From Paenibacillus sp. (lineage in GTDB: Bacteria; Bacillota; Bacilli; Paenibacillales; NBRC-103111), in assembly GCA_031180825.1 (NCBI GenBank), contig JAPSLM010000007.1:62001-126000 (forward strand): a DNA stretch of 64,000 bases, in the 5' to 3' direction. The position numbers and the translations under genes were made by a program. Below are positions 54,421 to 63,405 of this stretch, in pieces. The notes under the pieces are model-generated. The model was not told where the DNA came from. It saw nothing but the letters and a program-made list of their open reading frames with translations, and did not search any database. The stretch's first letter is position 1. Each line of letters begins with the position of its first letter.

Positions 54421-54900
54421 ATGTTTCATGCCTCTGCCTATACGGGAACGCGCGAGGAAAATTACACGCTGCTCATTTCCCAATTGTCCGCGCTTATCGA
54501 AGACGAGCCGAACCGGATTGCCAACCTGGCCAACGCCGCCGCGGTGCTGAACCAGTTTCTGGAACGGATCAACTGGGTCGGGTTTTATTTATACGAGGAC
54601 GGAGAGCTGGTGCTCGGGCCTTTTCAAGGCTTGCCCGCCTGCGTGCGCATTCCGCTCGACAAGGGGGTATGCGGTCGCGCAGCCAGCCTGCGGGAAACGG
54701 TGCGCGTCGCCGACGTCCATCAATTTCCCGGCCATATTGCCTGCGATGCCGCCTCGCAGTCGGAAATCGTCGTCCCGATTCTCCATGGCGATCGCCTGAT
54801 CGGCGTGCTGGATATCGACAGCCCGGAGAAAAATCGTTTCGACGAGACGGATCAGCATTATTTGGAGCTGTTCGCGTTAAAGCTCGCCGAGCGGATGTAA
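54421..54900 (+). CDS. GAF-domain free methionine-R-sulfoxide reductase
   Basis: A 159-residue GAF protein with the three catalytic cysteines of fRMsr: C74 in LPACVRIP, C84 in GVCGRAA and C108 in HIACDAAS. It repairs free oxidised methionine with thioredoxin. Similar to Bacillus YtsP. The ATG follows an AAAAGGAG ribosome site. Convergent with the unknown gene pair, sharing a terminator. Confidence 0.92.
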   Translation: MFHASAYTGTREENYTLLISQLSALIEDEPNRIANLANAAAVLNQFLERINWVGFYLYEDGELVLGPFQGLPACVRIPLDKGVCGRAASLRETVRVADVHQFPGHIACDAASQSEIVVPILHGDRLIGVLDIDSPEKNRFDETDQHYLELFALKLAERM

Positions 54901-54925
54901 CGCAAATGCGCATAGGATCAACGCG

Positions 54926-54969
54926 AAAAAACCGGAATTTGAGCGCTTCCCGCTCGAATCCCGGTTTTT
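54926..54969. terminator. Bidirectional terminator
   Basis: AAAAACCGG and CCGGTTTTT with inner GAGCG/CGCTC, loop of five. Separates the sulfoxide reductase gene and the convergent unknown gene. Confidence 0.9.
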
Positions 54970-54994
54970 CCTTAAATACGAAACTTAACCAAAG

Positions 54995-55516
54995 TTAACC
55001 GCCTGTTTTTTTGTTTGCAGCTTCCTGTCTTTCGCTGCCGAAGGCCATCACGAGATTTTGAATTTTTTGCAGCCGGATATATTCGTTCTGCTTTAAGTCG
55101 CTGCGGAAGTAGGCGTATAAATACGCCCCCTCCAAAAAGCCGAGTCCGGGATAGCATACGAGATCGGAGTTCGTATACGGGTTGTCGAGCAGCACCTGCC
55201 ACTCCCCTTCGCGCTCCCCGGGCGGAATGGTCTCCAGCACCGTTTGCTTGTACGAGGCGATCCGCTCGTATTCATCCCATATGTTGACCCAGGACGGGCT
55301 GAACGTCTCCGGCTCGGGAAACATCCGTCTGGCCCGCTCCAGCAGTTCGCTCACGGATGAAATATCGCCGTCCGAGAAGAGCTTGAGACGGTCCCGGAAG
55401 CCTTCCAGCAGCAGCCGAAAGGCGGTAAAGCCTTGGCTTTGAATCGATTCCCGAAAGGCGGCCAGCTCCTGCTCGGTGTCCGCCGCTTCGAAATCGGCAA
55501 AAGGGTTTGTTTTCAT
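54995..55516 (-). CDS. Unknown 173-residue protein
   Basis: A soluble acidic protein starting MKTNPFADFEAADTEQELAAF, rich in helices. No family recognised. The ATG at 55514-55516 is taken. A GTG or ATG 4 codons earlier is the alternative. The gene directly upstream (55537-55836) reads in the same direction with only 20 bases between, so the two form an operon. Confidence 0.7.
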   Translation of the reverse strand: MKTNPFADFEAADTEQELAAFRESIQSQGFTAFRLLLEGFRDRLKLFSDGDISSVSELLERARRMFPEPETFSPSWVNIWDEYERIASYKQTVLETIPPGEREGEWQVLLDNPYTNSDLVCYPGLGFLEGAYLYAYFRSDLKQNEYIRLQKIQNLVMAFGSERQEAANKKTGG

Positions 55517-55536
55517 CAAGACTACCATTCCCCGTT

Positions 55537-55836
55537 TTATAGTCGTTCGGAGGCGGAATGAACGGTGAGCTGGCCGTCCTTGCTCAAGCGCACCCGGCGC
55601 ATCGGATCGTTCTTCAGCTTCACGTTGCAGAGCTTGACACGCTCCTCCTTGATCGAAAGGATATGCCAATCCTGGGGGTTATCATACCCGATGCTCTCCA
55701 GAAAAGAAGGCTTATCCGCCTCGGCCTGCCCCTCGGCCTCCCACTGTTTGACGCCGAAATAGTCGAAATCGTAGACGTTTTTTTGAATACATGCGGCGAT
55801 TTCGCCGGAATCGGCATGTCTCAGTACATAAGGCAT
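55537..55836 (-). CDS. Unknown 99-residue protein
   Basis: A small protein starting MPYVLRHADSGEIAACIQKN, strand-rich with a C-terminal KDGQLTVHS. No family recognised. GCGGAGGA lies before the ATG. It is first of a pair with the 173-residue protein. Confidence 0.7.
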   Translation of the reverse strand: MPYVLRHADSGEIAACIQKNVYDFDYFGVKQWEAEGQAEADKPSFLESIGYDNPQDWHILSIKEERVKLCNVKLKNDPMRRVRLSKDGQLTVHSASERL

Positions 55837-55870
55837 CGAATGTCCTCCGCATCGGTTCTGGAAATCAAAA

Positions 55871-55899
55871 GGCGCAAGCTCAAAGAACGAGTTTGCGCC
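55871..55899 (-). terminator. Terminator after oxidoreductase operon
   Basis: GGCGCAA and TTGCGCC with inner CTC/GAG pairs, then TTTTG on the minus strand. It lies 24 bases after the stop of the alpha-beta gene. Confidence 0.85.
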
Positions 55900-55922
55900 T
55901 GAGGTTCGTACCCGCCCCTACC

Positions 55923-58226
55923 TTACAAGTATGGGTTTTCGTGCTTCGCCTTGAGACGGCTCCAGCGGCGTTCGACTTCATTCTCGAACGATTGCAGCGC
56001 CTCTGCGTATTCGGGCTTCGTCAGGTGCTTCGTCTTGCCCATATTTTTCAACCAGTCGCCGACCGGCATGCGCTTGTTCTTCTCTTCCGGATTGTAAGTG
56101 ATCGTCGTCACGCCGTTCTCCACTTCGTACAGCGGGAAGAAGCAGGAGTTGACGGCTTGATCGATGAGCGACTGCCCGATTTGCTCCTCCGACAGCCAGT
56201 TCAACGGACAGGTAATGAGGATTTTGCCGTAGACCAAGCCTTCGTTCTGCGCATAATATTGCGCTTTGGCGGCTTTTTTCAGCAAATCCTGCGGGTTCGC
56301 TTCGGAACCGGTGAACACGTAAGGAATGTTCGTGGCGGCCATAATCTGCGGCGTATCTTTATGGTGAAACAGCTTGCCGCCCTGATGCTTCCCGACGTTG
56401 GACGTGGAGGTCCGGTGGCCGAGCGGCGTCGAATAGGATAGCTGCGCGCCGGTATTCATATAGCCTTCGTTATCGTATTCGAGAATGATCATTTTATGAT
56501 TGCGCAGCGCAGCGCCGATGGCAGGGCCCATCCCGATATCCATCCCGCCGTCGCCGGTGATCATGACGAACGTGAAATCGTCCGGCAGGTTCAGATGCTC
56601 CAGCTCGCCCCGGCGCTTGCGCTCCCAGAACATTTCCACGACCCCGGAGAGCGTAGCCGCGCCGCTTTGGAACAAGTTGTGAATGTAGGTTGCTTTATGC
56701 GAAGAATACGGATACCCCGTCGTCACGACCATCGCGCAGCCGGTATGGAACAGCGCCACGATATCTCCTTCGATCCCTTTGAAGAACAGCTCCAGACCGG
56801 AGAAAATACCGCAGCCCGGACAGGCCCCGTGTCCCGGCGCCAGCCGCTTCGGCTTCTTGGTCAGCTGGCGGATCGGCGGAACCTTGACCTTCAATTGCCC
56901 CGTCGTCTCGTCTTTGTCGACCGTAATCAATCCGGTCTTCAAATCCTCGTATTTCATCGGCTCGATGACGCGCTGCGGCTTCTTGCCCGGATCGCCCGGC
57001 GTATGTCCGTAATAGTCGAACGGTACGTCGACCCGGCCCTGTTTCGCCGCTTCGATCGCCAATTCGAACAAATGATGGCCGTCCTCGGCGTAGAAATCTT
57101 TGCCGCCCAGCCCGTAAATCCGGCTGATCACCATCGTATCGCGGTTGCCTTCCGTGAACAGCGCCGCTTTGATCTCCATCGTCATGTTTCCGCCGTACGC
57201 CCCGTACGAATCCGCGCGGTCGCCGACCGTGACGGCTTTGACGTTTTTAAGCGCTTCTGCGATCTGCTTCTGCGGGAACGGGCGGATCATATTCGGCGCA
57301 ATCGATCCGGCTTTGATCCCTTTGGCCCGCAGTTGGTCGACGACATCTTTGATGATCTCGGACGCCGAGTTCATCAGGAATACCGCCACCTCGGCGTCTT
57401 CCATCCGGTACAGGTCGAGAATCGGATAATCGCGGCCCGTCAGCACCCGGTATTCTTGCCTGATGCGATCGAATACTTCCCCGGCATTGTACATCGCAAC
57501 GGACTGCTGGTAGCAGTTATTGATGTAATCCGGCTCGTTCATGTAAGGTCCTACCGTAATCGGATTGTTCCGGTCAAGCACGTGCGGGAATTGCTTCGGC
57601 GGCTCGCCGATAAAGGAATGCACGTCCGATTTGTGAGCGAACGTTTGCACGCGGCGTTTTTGGTGGGAAGTGAAGTAACCGTCGGAAGCGACGATGACCG
57701 GCAGGCGAACCTCCGGATCTTCGGCCAGCTTGATGGCCATAATGTTCATATCGTAGACGGCTTGCGGGTCGCGGCACATCAGGATCGGCCAGCCCGTATT
57801 GAGCGCATAGTACAGGTCCGAATGGTCGCCGTGGATGTTCAAAGGTCCGGACACCGAGCGGCAGACAAGGTTCAAAACCATCGGAAAACGGGTACCGGAC
57901 TGTACCGGCATCTGCTCCAGCATATACAAATAACCGTTCGCGCTGGTCGCGTTGAATACGCGTCCTCCCGCGGTCGAGGCGCCGTAGCAAATCCCAGCCG
58001 AGCCGTGCTCGCCGTCCGCCGGTATCAGCTTGATGTCGTGCTGGCCGTTCGCCTTCATCAGATCGAGGAACTGCGCAACCTCCGTCGACGGCGAAATCGG
58101 GAAATAACCCATAATATGGTAATTAATTTGATGAGCCGCATAAGCCGCCATCTCGTTGCCGGATTCGTAAACCATTCGCTGCTCGACCGTACCTTGGCTG
58201 ACCTCTTTATTCATTTCAATAGCCAT
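55923..58226 (-). CDS. 2-oxoacid:ferredoxin oxidoreductase alpha-beta fusion (TPP enzyme)
   Basis: A 767-residue protein. The N-terminal half is the alpha (pyrimidine-binding) part (YFPISPSTEVAQFLDLMK, ADGEHGSAGICYGA). The C-terminal half is the TPP-binding beta part, with GHGACPGCGI, HTGCAMVV and the diphosphate-binding GDGGMDIGMGPAI then YDNEGYMNTG. It would oxidise a 2-oxoacid (pyruvate, 2-oxoisovalerate or 2-oxoglutarate class) to acyl-CoA with reduction of ferredoxin. The Fe-S and gamma parts are in the gene upstream. Substrate is not predicted with confidence. Confidence 0.9.
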   Translation of the reverse strand: MAIEMNKEVSQGTVEQRMVYESGNEMAAYAAHQINYHIMGYFPISPSTEVAQFLDLMKANGQHDIKLIPADGEHGSAGICYGASTAGGRVFNATSANGYLYMLEQMPVQSGTRFPMVLNLVCRSVSGPLNIHGDHSDLYYALNTGWPILMCRDPQAVYDMNIMAIKLAEDPEVRLPVIVASDGYFTSHQKRRVQTFAHKSDVHSFIGEPPKQFPHVLDRNNPITVGPYMNEPDYINNCYQQSVAMYNAGEVFDRIRQEYRVLTGRDYPILDLYRMEDAEVAVFLMNSASEIIKDVVDQLRAKGIKAGSIAPNMIRPFPQKQIAEALKNVKAVTVGDRADSYGAYGGNMTMEIKAALFTEGNRDTMVISRIYGLGGKDFYAEDGHHLFELAIEAAKQGRVDVPFDYYGHTPGDPGKKPQRVIEPMKYEDLKTGLITVDKDETTGQLKVKVPPIRQLTKKPKRLAPGHGACPGCGIFSGLELFFKGIEGDIVALFHTGCAMVVTTGYPYSSHKATYIHNLFQSGAATLSGVVEMFWERKRRGELEHLNLPDDFTFVMITGDGGMDIGMGPAIGAALRNHKMIILEYDNEGYMNTGAQLSYSTPLGHRTSTSNVGKHQGGKLFHHKDTPQIMAATNIPYVFTGSEANPQDLLKKAAKAQYYAQNEGLVYGKILITCPLNWLSEEQIGQSLIDQAVNSCFFPLYEVENGVTTITYNPEEKNKRMPVGDWLKNMGKTKHLTKPEYAEALQSFENEVERRWSRLKAKHENPYL

Positions 58227-58264
58227 TCGTTTGGTTCACCTCTCCCTGTAAACAGTGATTTGCC

Positions 58265-59269
58265 TTACTGGGCCAAGCTAAAACGATGCGGCACGCGGTG
58301 CTCTTCCGCGTATCCTTCCGTCTCGCGGTTCGAGGATAACGCTTCGGTCGGACAGGCGACGACGCATTTCAAACAGCCTTTACAGTATTGGTAATCAATG
58401 CCTTGGAGGAACATTTGCGGACGGCCTTTTTTGTCCGGCTGCTCTTCCCAAACGAAGCAAAAGTCGGGACAGGCGGTATCGCAGGCCGCGCAGTGAATGC
58501 ATTTCTCGTCGTCAAAATGCGGCATCATCCCGTTGCGCGAAATGCTGAGATCCTTCAGGATGCTGTTCCCCGGGTTCGACACCATCCCGCCGATCGGCTG
58601 GGTCTCGTAGCCGTAAACCGGAATATCCCACCGCTTCGGCAGCGGCATCTCGACGCCTTCCGGCAGCGCGAACGTCTGGAACCGCACCTCGTCATAACCG
58701 CGCTGGAAGGTGCGAAGAGCAGGCTCGACCGCGCCGGGGTACTTTTTCTCCAGCGACTTGCGGATAATGCCTTTCATGTGTTCGAAATCAAGGAATTCGC
58801 ACAGCCTGAACAAACTGCCCAGCATCGCCATGTTGACGCGGTTTTTTTCCTCCAGCGCAATGCCGGTCGCATCGACCACCGCGATGGTGCCCCCGGTCAG
58901 CTTCATTTTCTCTTTGAGGGCTTCCGGACTTTTTGCCGAATTGACCAAAACCAAGCTGTCTTCGTAAATACCGCTGATCACATTGACCGTTTTGGACAAA
59001 TTCTCATGAAAAACGCCTACGACATGCGGACGCTCCACCGGAGTCGTATCGCGAATATTCGTGTTTATGTCGCAAAATCGGATATGCGCTTTAACCGGCG
59101 AGCCCTTTTTCTCCGAACCGTAAGAAGAAAAGCTCACGCCGTTGAACCCGCTTCCGACGACGCCGGCCTCCGCAAGCATCTTCCCCGCCAGGTTGGCCCC
59201 CAAACCGCCGATGGATTCGAGCCGGATTTCAAAGAAGCCGAGGTCGTTCGTTTTCGGTAGAACTCTCAT
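58265..59269 (-). CDS. 2-oxoacid:ferredoxin oxidoreductase gamma-delta fusion
   Basis: A 334-residue protein. The gamma part (ESIGGLGANLAGKMLAEAG, HIRFCDINTNIRDTTP) fills the first 210 residues. Then a ferredoxin-like delta domain carries two 4Fe-4S motifs, CIHCAACDTACPDFC and CKGCLKCVVACPT. The ATG at 59267-59269 follows GGGGAG. It is first in the two-gene operon and is divergent from a TrmB-type regulator. Confidence 0.9.
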   Translation of the reverse strand: MRVLPKTNDLGFFEIRLESIGGLGANLAGKMLAEAGVVGSGFNGVSFSSYGSEKKGSPVKAHIRFCDINTNIRDTTPVERPHVVGVFHENLSKTVNVISGIYEDSLVLVNSAKSPEALKEKMKLTGGTIAVVDATGIALEEKNRVNMAMLGSLFRLCEFLDFEHMKGIIRKSLEKKYPGAVEPALRTFQRGYDEVRFQTFALPEGVEMPLPKRWDIPVYGYETQPIGGMVSNPGNSILKDLSISRNGMMPHFDDEKCIHCAACDTACPDFCFVWEEQPDKKGRPQMFLQGIDYQYCKGCLKCVVACPTEALSSNRETEGYAEEHRVPHRFSLAQ

Positions 59270-59413
59270 CCGTTCAACTCCCCTCATGTTTGAAAAGTTT
59301 TACTATTCCCACAATTCAGTATACCAGTTTATACCTGGCTCGCATAGGGCTTAGGCCTTGAAAGTTTCGTGTCGCAAGCGCTTTCGTCAACTATTCTTCC
59401 ATGGTTCGTGCAC

Positions 59414-59456
59414 TTGACCTGACATCAATTTTTAAGTAGTATTTATTCATACCACT
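59414..59456 (+). promoter_or_regulatory. Promoter of the TrmB-type gene with overlapping palindrome
   Basis: TTGACC (59414-59419), 17 bases, TAGTAT (59437-59442). An imperfect inverted repeat with arms AGTAGTAT (59435-59442) and ATACCACT (59449-59456) covers the -10 box, as expected for a repressor site. Confidence 0.65.
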
Positions 59457-59475
59457 AAAAGGAGTGAGTCGGCCT

Positions 59476-60267
59476 ATGATCGAATTGCTTCGGCATATCG
59501 GATTATCCGAGCTGGAGGCCAAGTGTTACTTGACACTGCATGAGGAATCCGGCTTATCCGGCTACGAGGTGGCCAAGCGCGTCTCGGTTTCCCGGACGAA
59601 CGTCTATGCGGCGCTGCGTTCTTTATCGGATAAGGGAGCCTGCCTGACCATCGAAGGCGATCCGGCCCGGTACGATGCCGTGCCGGTGGAGCAGCTTCTT
59701 CGTCTGATGCGCTCCGATTTCGAGAGGACGGCGGAGCGGCTCGTCCGCGAAATTCAGCCGCCGCCCCGCGTCGTGCCCGCCTTCTACAACTGGCAGGGCA
59801 GCAAGCCGCTGGAGCAGGCCATCCGGAGGCTGACGGTCAACGCCACGAAGACGATTGTCGCCGATTTGTGGTCCGAGGATATCCGGTGGTTTGAGGAATC
59901 ACTATTGGAGGCGGAACGGCGCGGCATCACCGTCATTCTGATCACGCTGGGCGAAGTGCGGACCGCGCTGAACAACGTGCGGGTGCATAAGCGAGGGGAC
60001 GCTTGGCCCGATCAGACCGCGCGGAAGTTTTCGCTATTGTGCGATTCCGCGAACGCCCTGCTCGGAAGCTTCGGCGGCGAGGTGAAGCCTTCGGCGGTGG
60101 AAACGGACCATCCCGCCGTCGTCGAAACGCTCAAGAATGCGTTTTACCACGACATGCTGATGACGCACATCGAAGCCGATTTCGGACGCGAGCTGGCCGC
60201 AAAGTACGGCGAAAGCTATGAAAAGCTGCTCGCTTATTATATGAAAGAGAAAGGATGGGATATTTGA
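59476..60267 (+). CDS. TrmB family transcriptional regulator
   Basis: A 263-residue regulator. N-terminal TrmB winged helix (LSELEAKCYLTLHEESGLSGYEVAKRVSVSRTNVYAAL, here in its key pieces), then a ligand-binding PLD-like C-terminal domain. AAAAGGAG precedes the ATG at 59476 by about eleven bases, and a GTG 4 codons earlier is less likely. It is divergent from the 2-oxoacid oxidoreductase genes, which are its probable targets. Confidence 0.86.
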   Translation: MIELLRHIGLSELEAKCYLTLHEESGLSGYEVAKRVSVSRTNVYAALRSLSDKGACLTIEGDPARYDAVPVEQLLRLMRSDFERTAERLVREIQPPPRVVPAFYNWQGSKPLEQAIRRLTVNATKTIVADLWSEDIRWFEESLLEAERRGITVILITLGEVRTALNNVRVHKRGDAWPDQTARKFSLLCDSANALLGSFGGEVKPSAVETDHPAVVETLKNAFYHDMLMTHIEADFGRELAAKYGESYEKLLAYYMKEKGWDI

Positions 60268-60385
60268 CGGCCGGAATCGGCGGGAGGCCGGAGGTACGGC
60301 CACGGATGCGAGGCCCGCTATTCGGGCAAGGTCCGGGCAGGATTGCAGCCGGCCGTTTGACTGGCCCGCGGAAAGGGGCTAAATC

Positions 60386-60423
60386 AAAAACCAGGCCCTA
60401 ACATGCCGTTGGGCCTGGTTTTT
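60386..60423. terminator. Bidirectional terminator
   Basis: AAAAACCAGGCCC and GGGCCTGGTTTTT form a perfect 13-base-pair stem with a 12-base loop between the TrmB gene and the ABC operon. Confidence 0.93.
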
Positions 60424-60436
60424 GAGCGAATAACGG

Positions 60437-61327
60437 CTATTGCCACTTGCCGCCTTCGACGATGATTTCGTTCGGATCTACGTCCGGACCGAGCTCCGCC
60501 CTGACGTATTTGTCGTAGAGCTGCAGCAGAAACTTTTCCTTCCCCAGCGCCTCCAGCTCCTGATTGACCCATTCCCGCAGCTCGTTGTTTCCCTTTTTTA
60601 CCGCCGGAGCGATCGGAGCTTCCTTCTCCAGCTTCTCGGGAAGGACGGTAAATTCGGGATTTTTGCGTACCCAGCTCAACAGAATGAGGCTGTCTTGGGC
60701 GTAAGCCGGACTCCGCCCGTCCTTGAGCGCTTGAAGCGATTCGGTATTTTTTTCAAATTTGATCAATTCGACGTCCGGCCGGTTTTTGGTCAGGAATAGA
60801 TCGGCGGTCGTTCCTTTCGTGACGATCACTTTTTTTCCTTTCAAATCGGCCAGCGACTTGATGCCGCTATCGCCCCGGACGATGACCTGCGTCGCCGCCT
60901 TCAAATTCGGATTCGTGAAGTCGACCGCCTGCTTCCGCTCCTCGGTCACCGTCATGTTGGCAACGATAAGATCGACCTTGTCGCTTTGCAGAAAAGGGAC
61001 GCGGCTCGCCGGCTCGACGATCACGAACTCGATCTTGTTTTCATCGCCGAGGAGATCTTTGGCAAACCGCCTTGCCAAGTCGTTGTCGAAGCCGACAAGC
61101 TTGCCCTTCTCGTCCGTAAAGCCGAACGGAGGCTTATCCGAAAACACGCCGACGATCAGCTTGCCGCGGTCTTTAATTTTCTGCAGCGCGCCCGCCTGCT
61201 TCGGCTCCGAAGCGGCTCCCGTCCCCGGGGCGGGCTGCGGCTTGCCGCCTCCGCCCGTGCCGCAGGCGGCAAGCAAACCGACCATCAGGCTTAAAATCAA
61301 TATGGATCGTTTTCTCTTTTTTATCAT
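60437..61327 (-). CDS. Polar amino acid ABC transporter substrate-binding lipoprotein
   Basis: A 296-residue lipoprotein. Lipobox LLAACG after a basic, hydrophobic signal. SBP_bac_3 domain ([37 protein letters not shown], key GFDNDLA). Typical of Glu/Gln/His-type uptake systems. The ATG at 61325-61327 overlaps the stop of the ATPase gene in an ATGA junction and follows AAGGGAGAG. It is the last gene of the operon and a terminator follows. Confidence 0.9.
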   Translation of the reverse strand: MIKKRKRSILILSLMVGLLAACGTGGGGKPQPAPGTGAASEPKQAGALQKIKDRGKLIVGVFSDKPPFGFTDEKGKLVGFDNDLARRFAKDLLGDENKIEFVIVEPASRVPFLQSDKVDLIVANMTVTEERKQAVDFTNPNLKAATQVIVRGDSGIKSLADLKGKKVIVTKGTTADLFLTKNRPDVELIKFEKNTESLQALKDGRSPAYAQDSLILLSWVRKNPEFTVLPEKLEKEAPIAPAVKKGNNELREWVNQELEALGKEKFLLQLYDKYVRAELGPDVDPNEIIVEGGKWQ

Positions 61328-62091
61328 CCGCTCTCTCTCCCTTTCCATGTCTCCACAAGCAAAAATTTGTCCAAAAAGCGCCGGGCCCGCTCGGTTTTCG
61401 GCTTCGTGAAAAACGTCTCCGGCGAGCCCGTCTCGCAGATTCTCCCTTCGTCCATGAAGACGATCCGGTCGGCTACCGCCCGGGCAAAGCCCATTTCATG
61501 AGTGACGATCACCATCGTCATGCCCTGCTCGGCCAGACCGAGCATGACCTCCAGCACTTCCTTGACCATCTCGGGGTCCAGCGCCGCCGTGACCTCGTCG
61601 AAGAGGATGACCTCCGGGTTCATGCACAGCGCCCGCACGATCGCAATCCGCTGCTGCTGACCGCCCGAAAGCTGCCTTGGATAGGCGTGTTTTTTATCGA
61701 GCAAGCCGACGCGCTCAAGCAGCTTTTCCGCCTGGGCCTCCGCTTCCCGCTTGGACCGGCGCTGGGCTTTGACCGGGCCGAGCACGATATTTTCGAGAAC
61801 GGTCAAGTGCGGGAACAGATGGTAGCTCTGAAACACCATGCCGATCTGCTGCCTGATCTGCTGCCAACGGACGTTTCCCGAGGTCAGCTCCTGCCCGCAA
61901 AACCGGATGCTGCCGGCTTGTGCCGTTTCAAGCCCGTTCAGACACCGCAGCAAGGTGCTCTTGCCGCAGCCGCTCGGCCCGAGGATAACGACCACCTCGC
62001 CTTTGGCAATCTGAAGATCAATATCGCGCAGTACCCAATGCCGGTCGAACGCTTTGCTTACCTTCGTCAGTTCAAGCAAAATCCCGGACAC
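61324..62091 (-). CDS. Polar amino acid ABC transporter ATPase (GlnQ-type)
   Basis: A 255-residue ATPase with Walker [10 protein letters not shown], signature [15 protein letters not shown], Walker [15 protein letters not shown] and H-loop THEMGFA. GlnQ-type. GTG start at 62089-62091 within the end of the permease gene, overlap of 20 bases. The MGFA after the H-loop His is characteristic of the polar amino acid group. Confidence 0.92.
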   Translation of the reverse strand: MSGILLELTKVSKAFDRHWVLRDIDLQIAKGEVVVILGPSGCGKSTLLRCLNGLETAQAGSIRFCGQELTSGNVRWQQIRQQIGMVFQSYHLFPHLTVLENIVLGPVKAQRRSKREAEAQAEKLLERVGLLDKKHAYPRQLSGGQQQRIAIVRALCMNPEVILFDEVTAALDPEMVKEVLEVMLGLAEQGMTMVIVTHEMGFARAVADRIVFMDEGRICETGSPETFFTKPKTERARRFLDKFLLVETWKGRESG

Positions 62092-62758
62092 CCGCCTCTC
62101 CCCCTTTCCGCAATTTGTTTTCCAGTTTTCCGGATAAGACGGACAGCGGATAGCACAGCGCAAAATAAAGCAGGAACAGCGTTCCGTAGATCAACACGGA
62201 TTCTCCCGTTCGTTCGATAATTTGCTGTCCCGTCTTGATGATTTCCGTAACGCCGATCAGGACGGCGAGCGACGTCGTTTTGACGATACGGATATACACG
62301 TTGATGACGGGCGGAATCATGCGGCGCAGCGCCTGCGGCAGCAGGACGTAGACATACAGCTGCACCGGGCTCAGGCCGATCGCTTGCCCCGCTTCCTTCT
62401 GCCCCCTGGGCAGCGAGATCAGGGCGCCGCGAACCACCTCGCCGACCTCCGTCATCCCCCACAGCGACAACACCAGAACGGCGCAGGCGAAGCCCGGCAG
62501 ATCGATGGCGAAGAAGATCGGCAGGCCGAAGAAAAAGAAAAACAGCCAGACCAAAATCGGAATCGACCGGAACAGCTCCAAATACGTCCGGGTAAGCACG
62601 CTCAGCCAGCGGCTGCGGGAGGCTCGAAGCGCTCCGAACACAAGGCCGCCGAACGTGCTGCACGCGATGCAGTACAGCGCCAGGGTTAGCGTCTGGAGCA
62701 AGCCCTTGCCGAGCTGGGGGAGCGATACGATCAAGAGATCAAGTCCCGAATTGGCCAT
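62072..62758 (-). CDS. Polar amino acid ABC transporter permease
   Basis: A 228-residue permease of the HisM/GlnP group with five hydrophobic segments and the EAA segment [20 protein letters not shown]. It overlaps both its neighbours, by 20 bases each. The two permeases probably form a heterodimer. Confidence 0.9.
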   Translation of the reverse strand: MANSGLDLLIVSLPQLGKGLLQTLTLALYCIACSTFGGLVFGALRASRSRWLSVLTRTYLELFRSIPILVWLFFFFFGLPIFFAIDLPGFACAVLVLSLWGMTEVGEVVRGALISLPRGQKEAGQAIGLSPVQLYVYVLLPQALRRMIPPVINVYIRIVKTTSLAVLIGVTEIIKTGQQIIERTGESVLIYGTLFLLYFALCYPLSVLSGKLENKLRKGGEAGVRDFA

Positions 62759-63404
62759 GCCGGAACCTCCTTTCTACCCACGAAAGCAAGAAGGAAAGCG
62801 GCAGGAACAGCAGCAAATACAGAAATGTCATCAACAGAAGCATTTCGTAGGTTTTGTAGTAGAGCGCGATGTAGTTCGTCGTGGTATACAAAATTTCAGG
62901 AATGGCCACTGCGGAAACGACCGTCGTTTCTTTCAGCAAAAAAATAAAATTCGCAAACAAGGACGGCGTGGCAATCCGCAGCGCTTGGGGCAGAACGACG
63001 ATGCGGAACAGCTGCCAGCGGGACAGTCCGATCGCCAGCCCCGATTCCTTCTGGCTCCCGGATACGGCTTCGATCCCCGCGCGGAATACCTCCGTGAAAT
63101 ACCCTCCGCCGAGGAACGTCAGCGCGAGTACCGCCGTCGCATAATTGGACAGGTGGATACCCAAAGACGGCAAGGCAAAATATACGAAAAACAGCTGAAT
63201 CAGCAGCGGCGTATTCCGCGCAAGCTCGACGTAGGCGCGCACAACCCAGGTTAGCCCGCGCACCCGGAAAAATAAAACGGCCGAGTTGAGCGCAGCCACG
63301 AGCAGCGAAGCGACGATAGCGATTCCGGCGACGGCAAGCGTCACAAGTGCCGCATGGCCGAAGTCGGGCAGATGGTCGAGCATGAATGCCGTATCGAGTG
63401 TCAT
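62739..63404 (-). CDS. Polar amino acid ABC transporter permease
   Basis: A 221-residue permease of the HisQ/GlnP group with the EAA segment GSQKESGLAIGLSRWQLFRI. The ATG at 63402-63404 lies one base past the stop of the PLP enzyme gene. The product pairs with the second permease to form the channel. Confidence 0.9.
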   Translation of the reverse strand: MTLDTAFMLDHLPDFGHAALVTLAVAGIAIVASLLVAALNSAVLFFRVRGLTWVVRAYVELARNTPLLIQLFFVYFALPSLGIHLSNYATAVLALTFLGGGYFTEVFRAGIEAVSGSQKESGLAIGLSRWQLFRIVVLPQALRIATPSLFANFIFLLKETTVVSAVAIPEILYTTTNYIALYYKTYEMLLLMTFLYLLLFLPLSFLLSWVERRFRHGQFGT

Positions 63405-63405
63405 G

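Noticed and set aside
56496..58394. Plus-strand open frame of 632 codons
   Set aside because: Antisense to the 2-oxoacid oxidoreductase, with no domain and no ribosome site.
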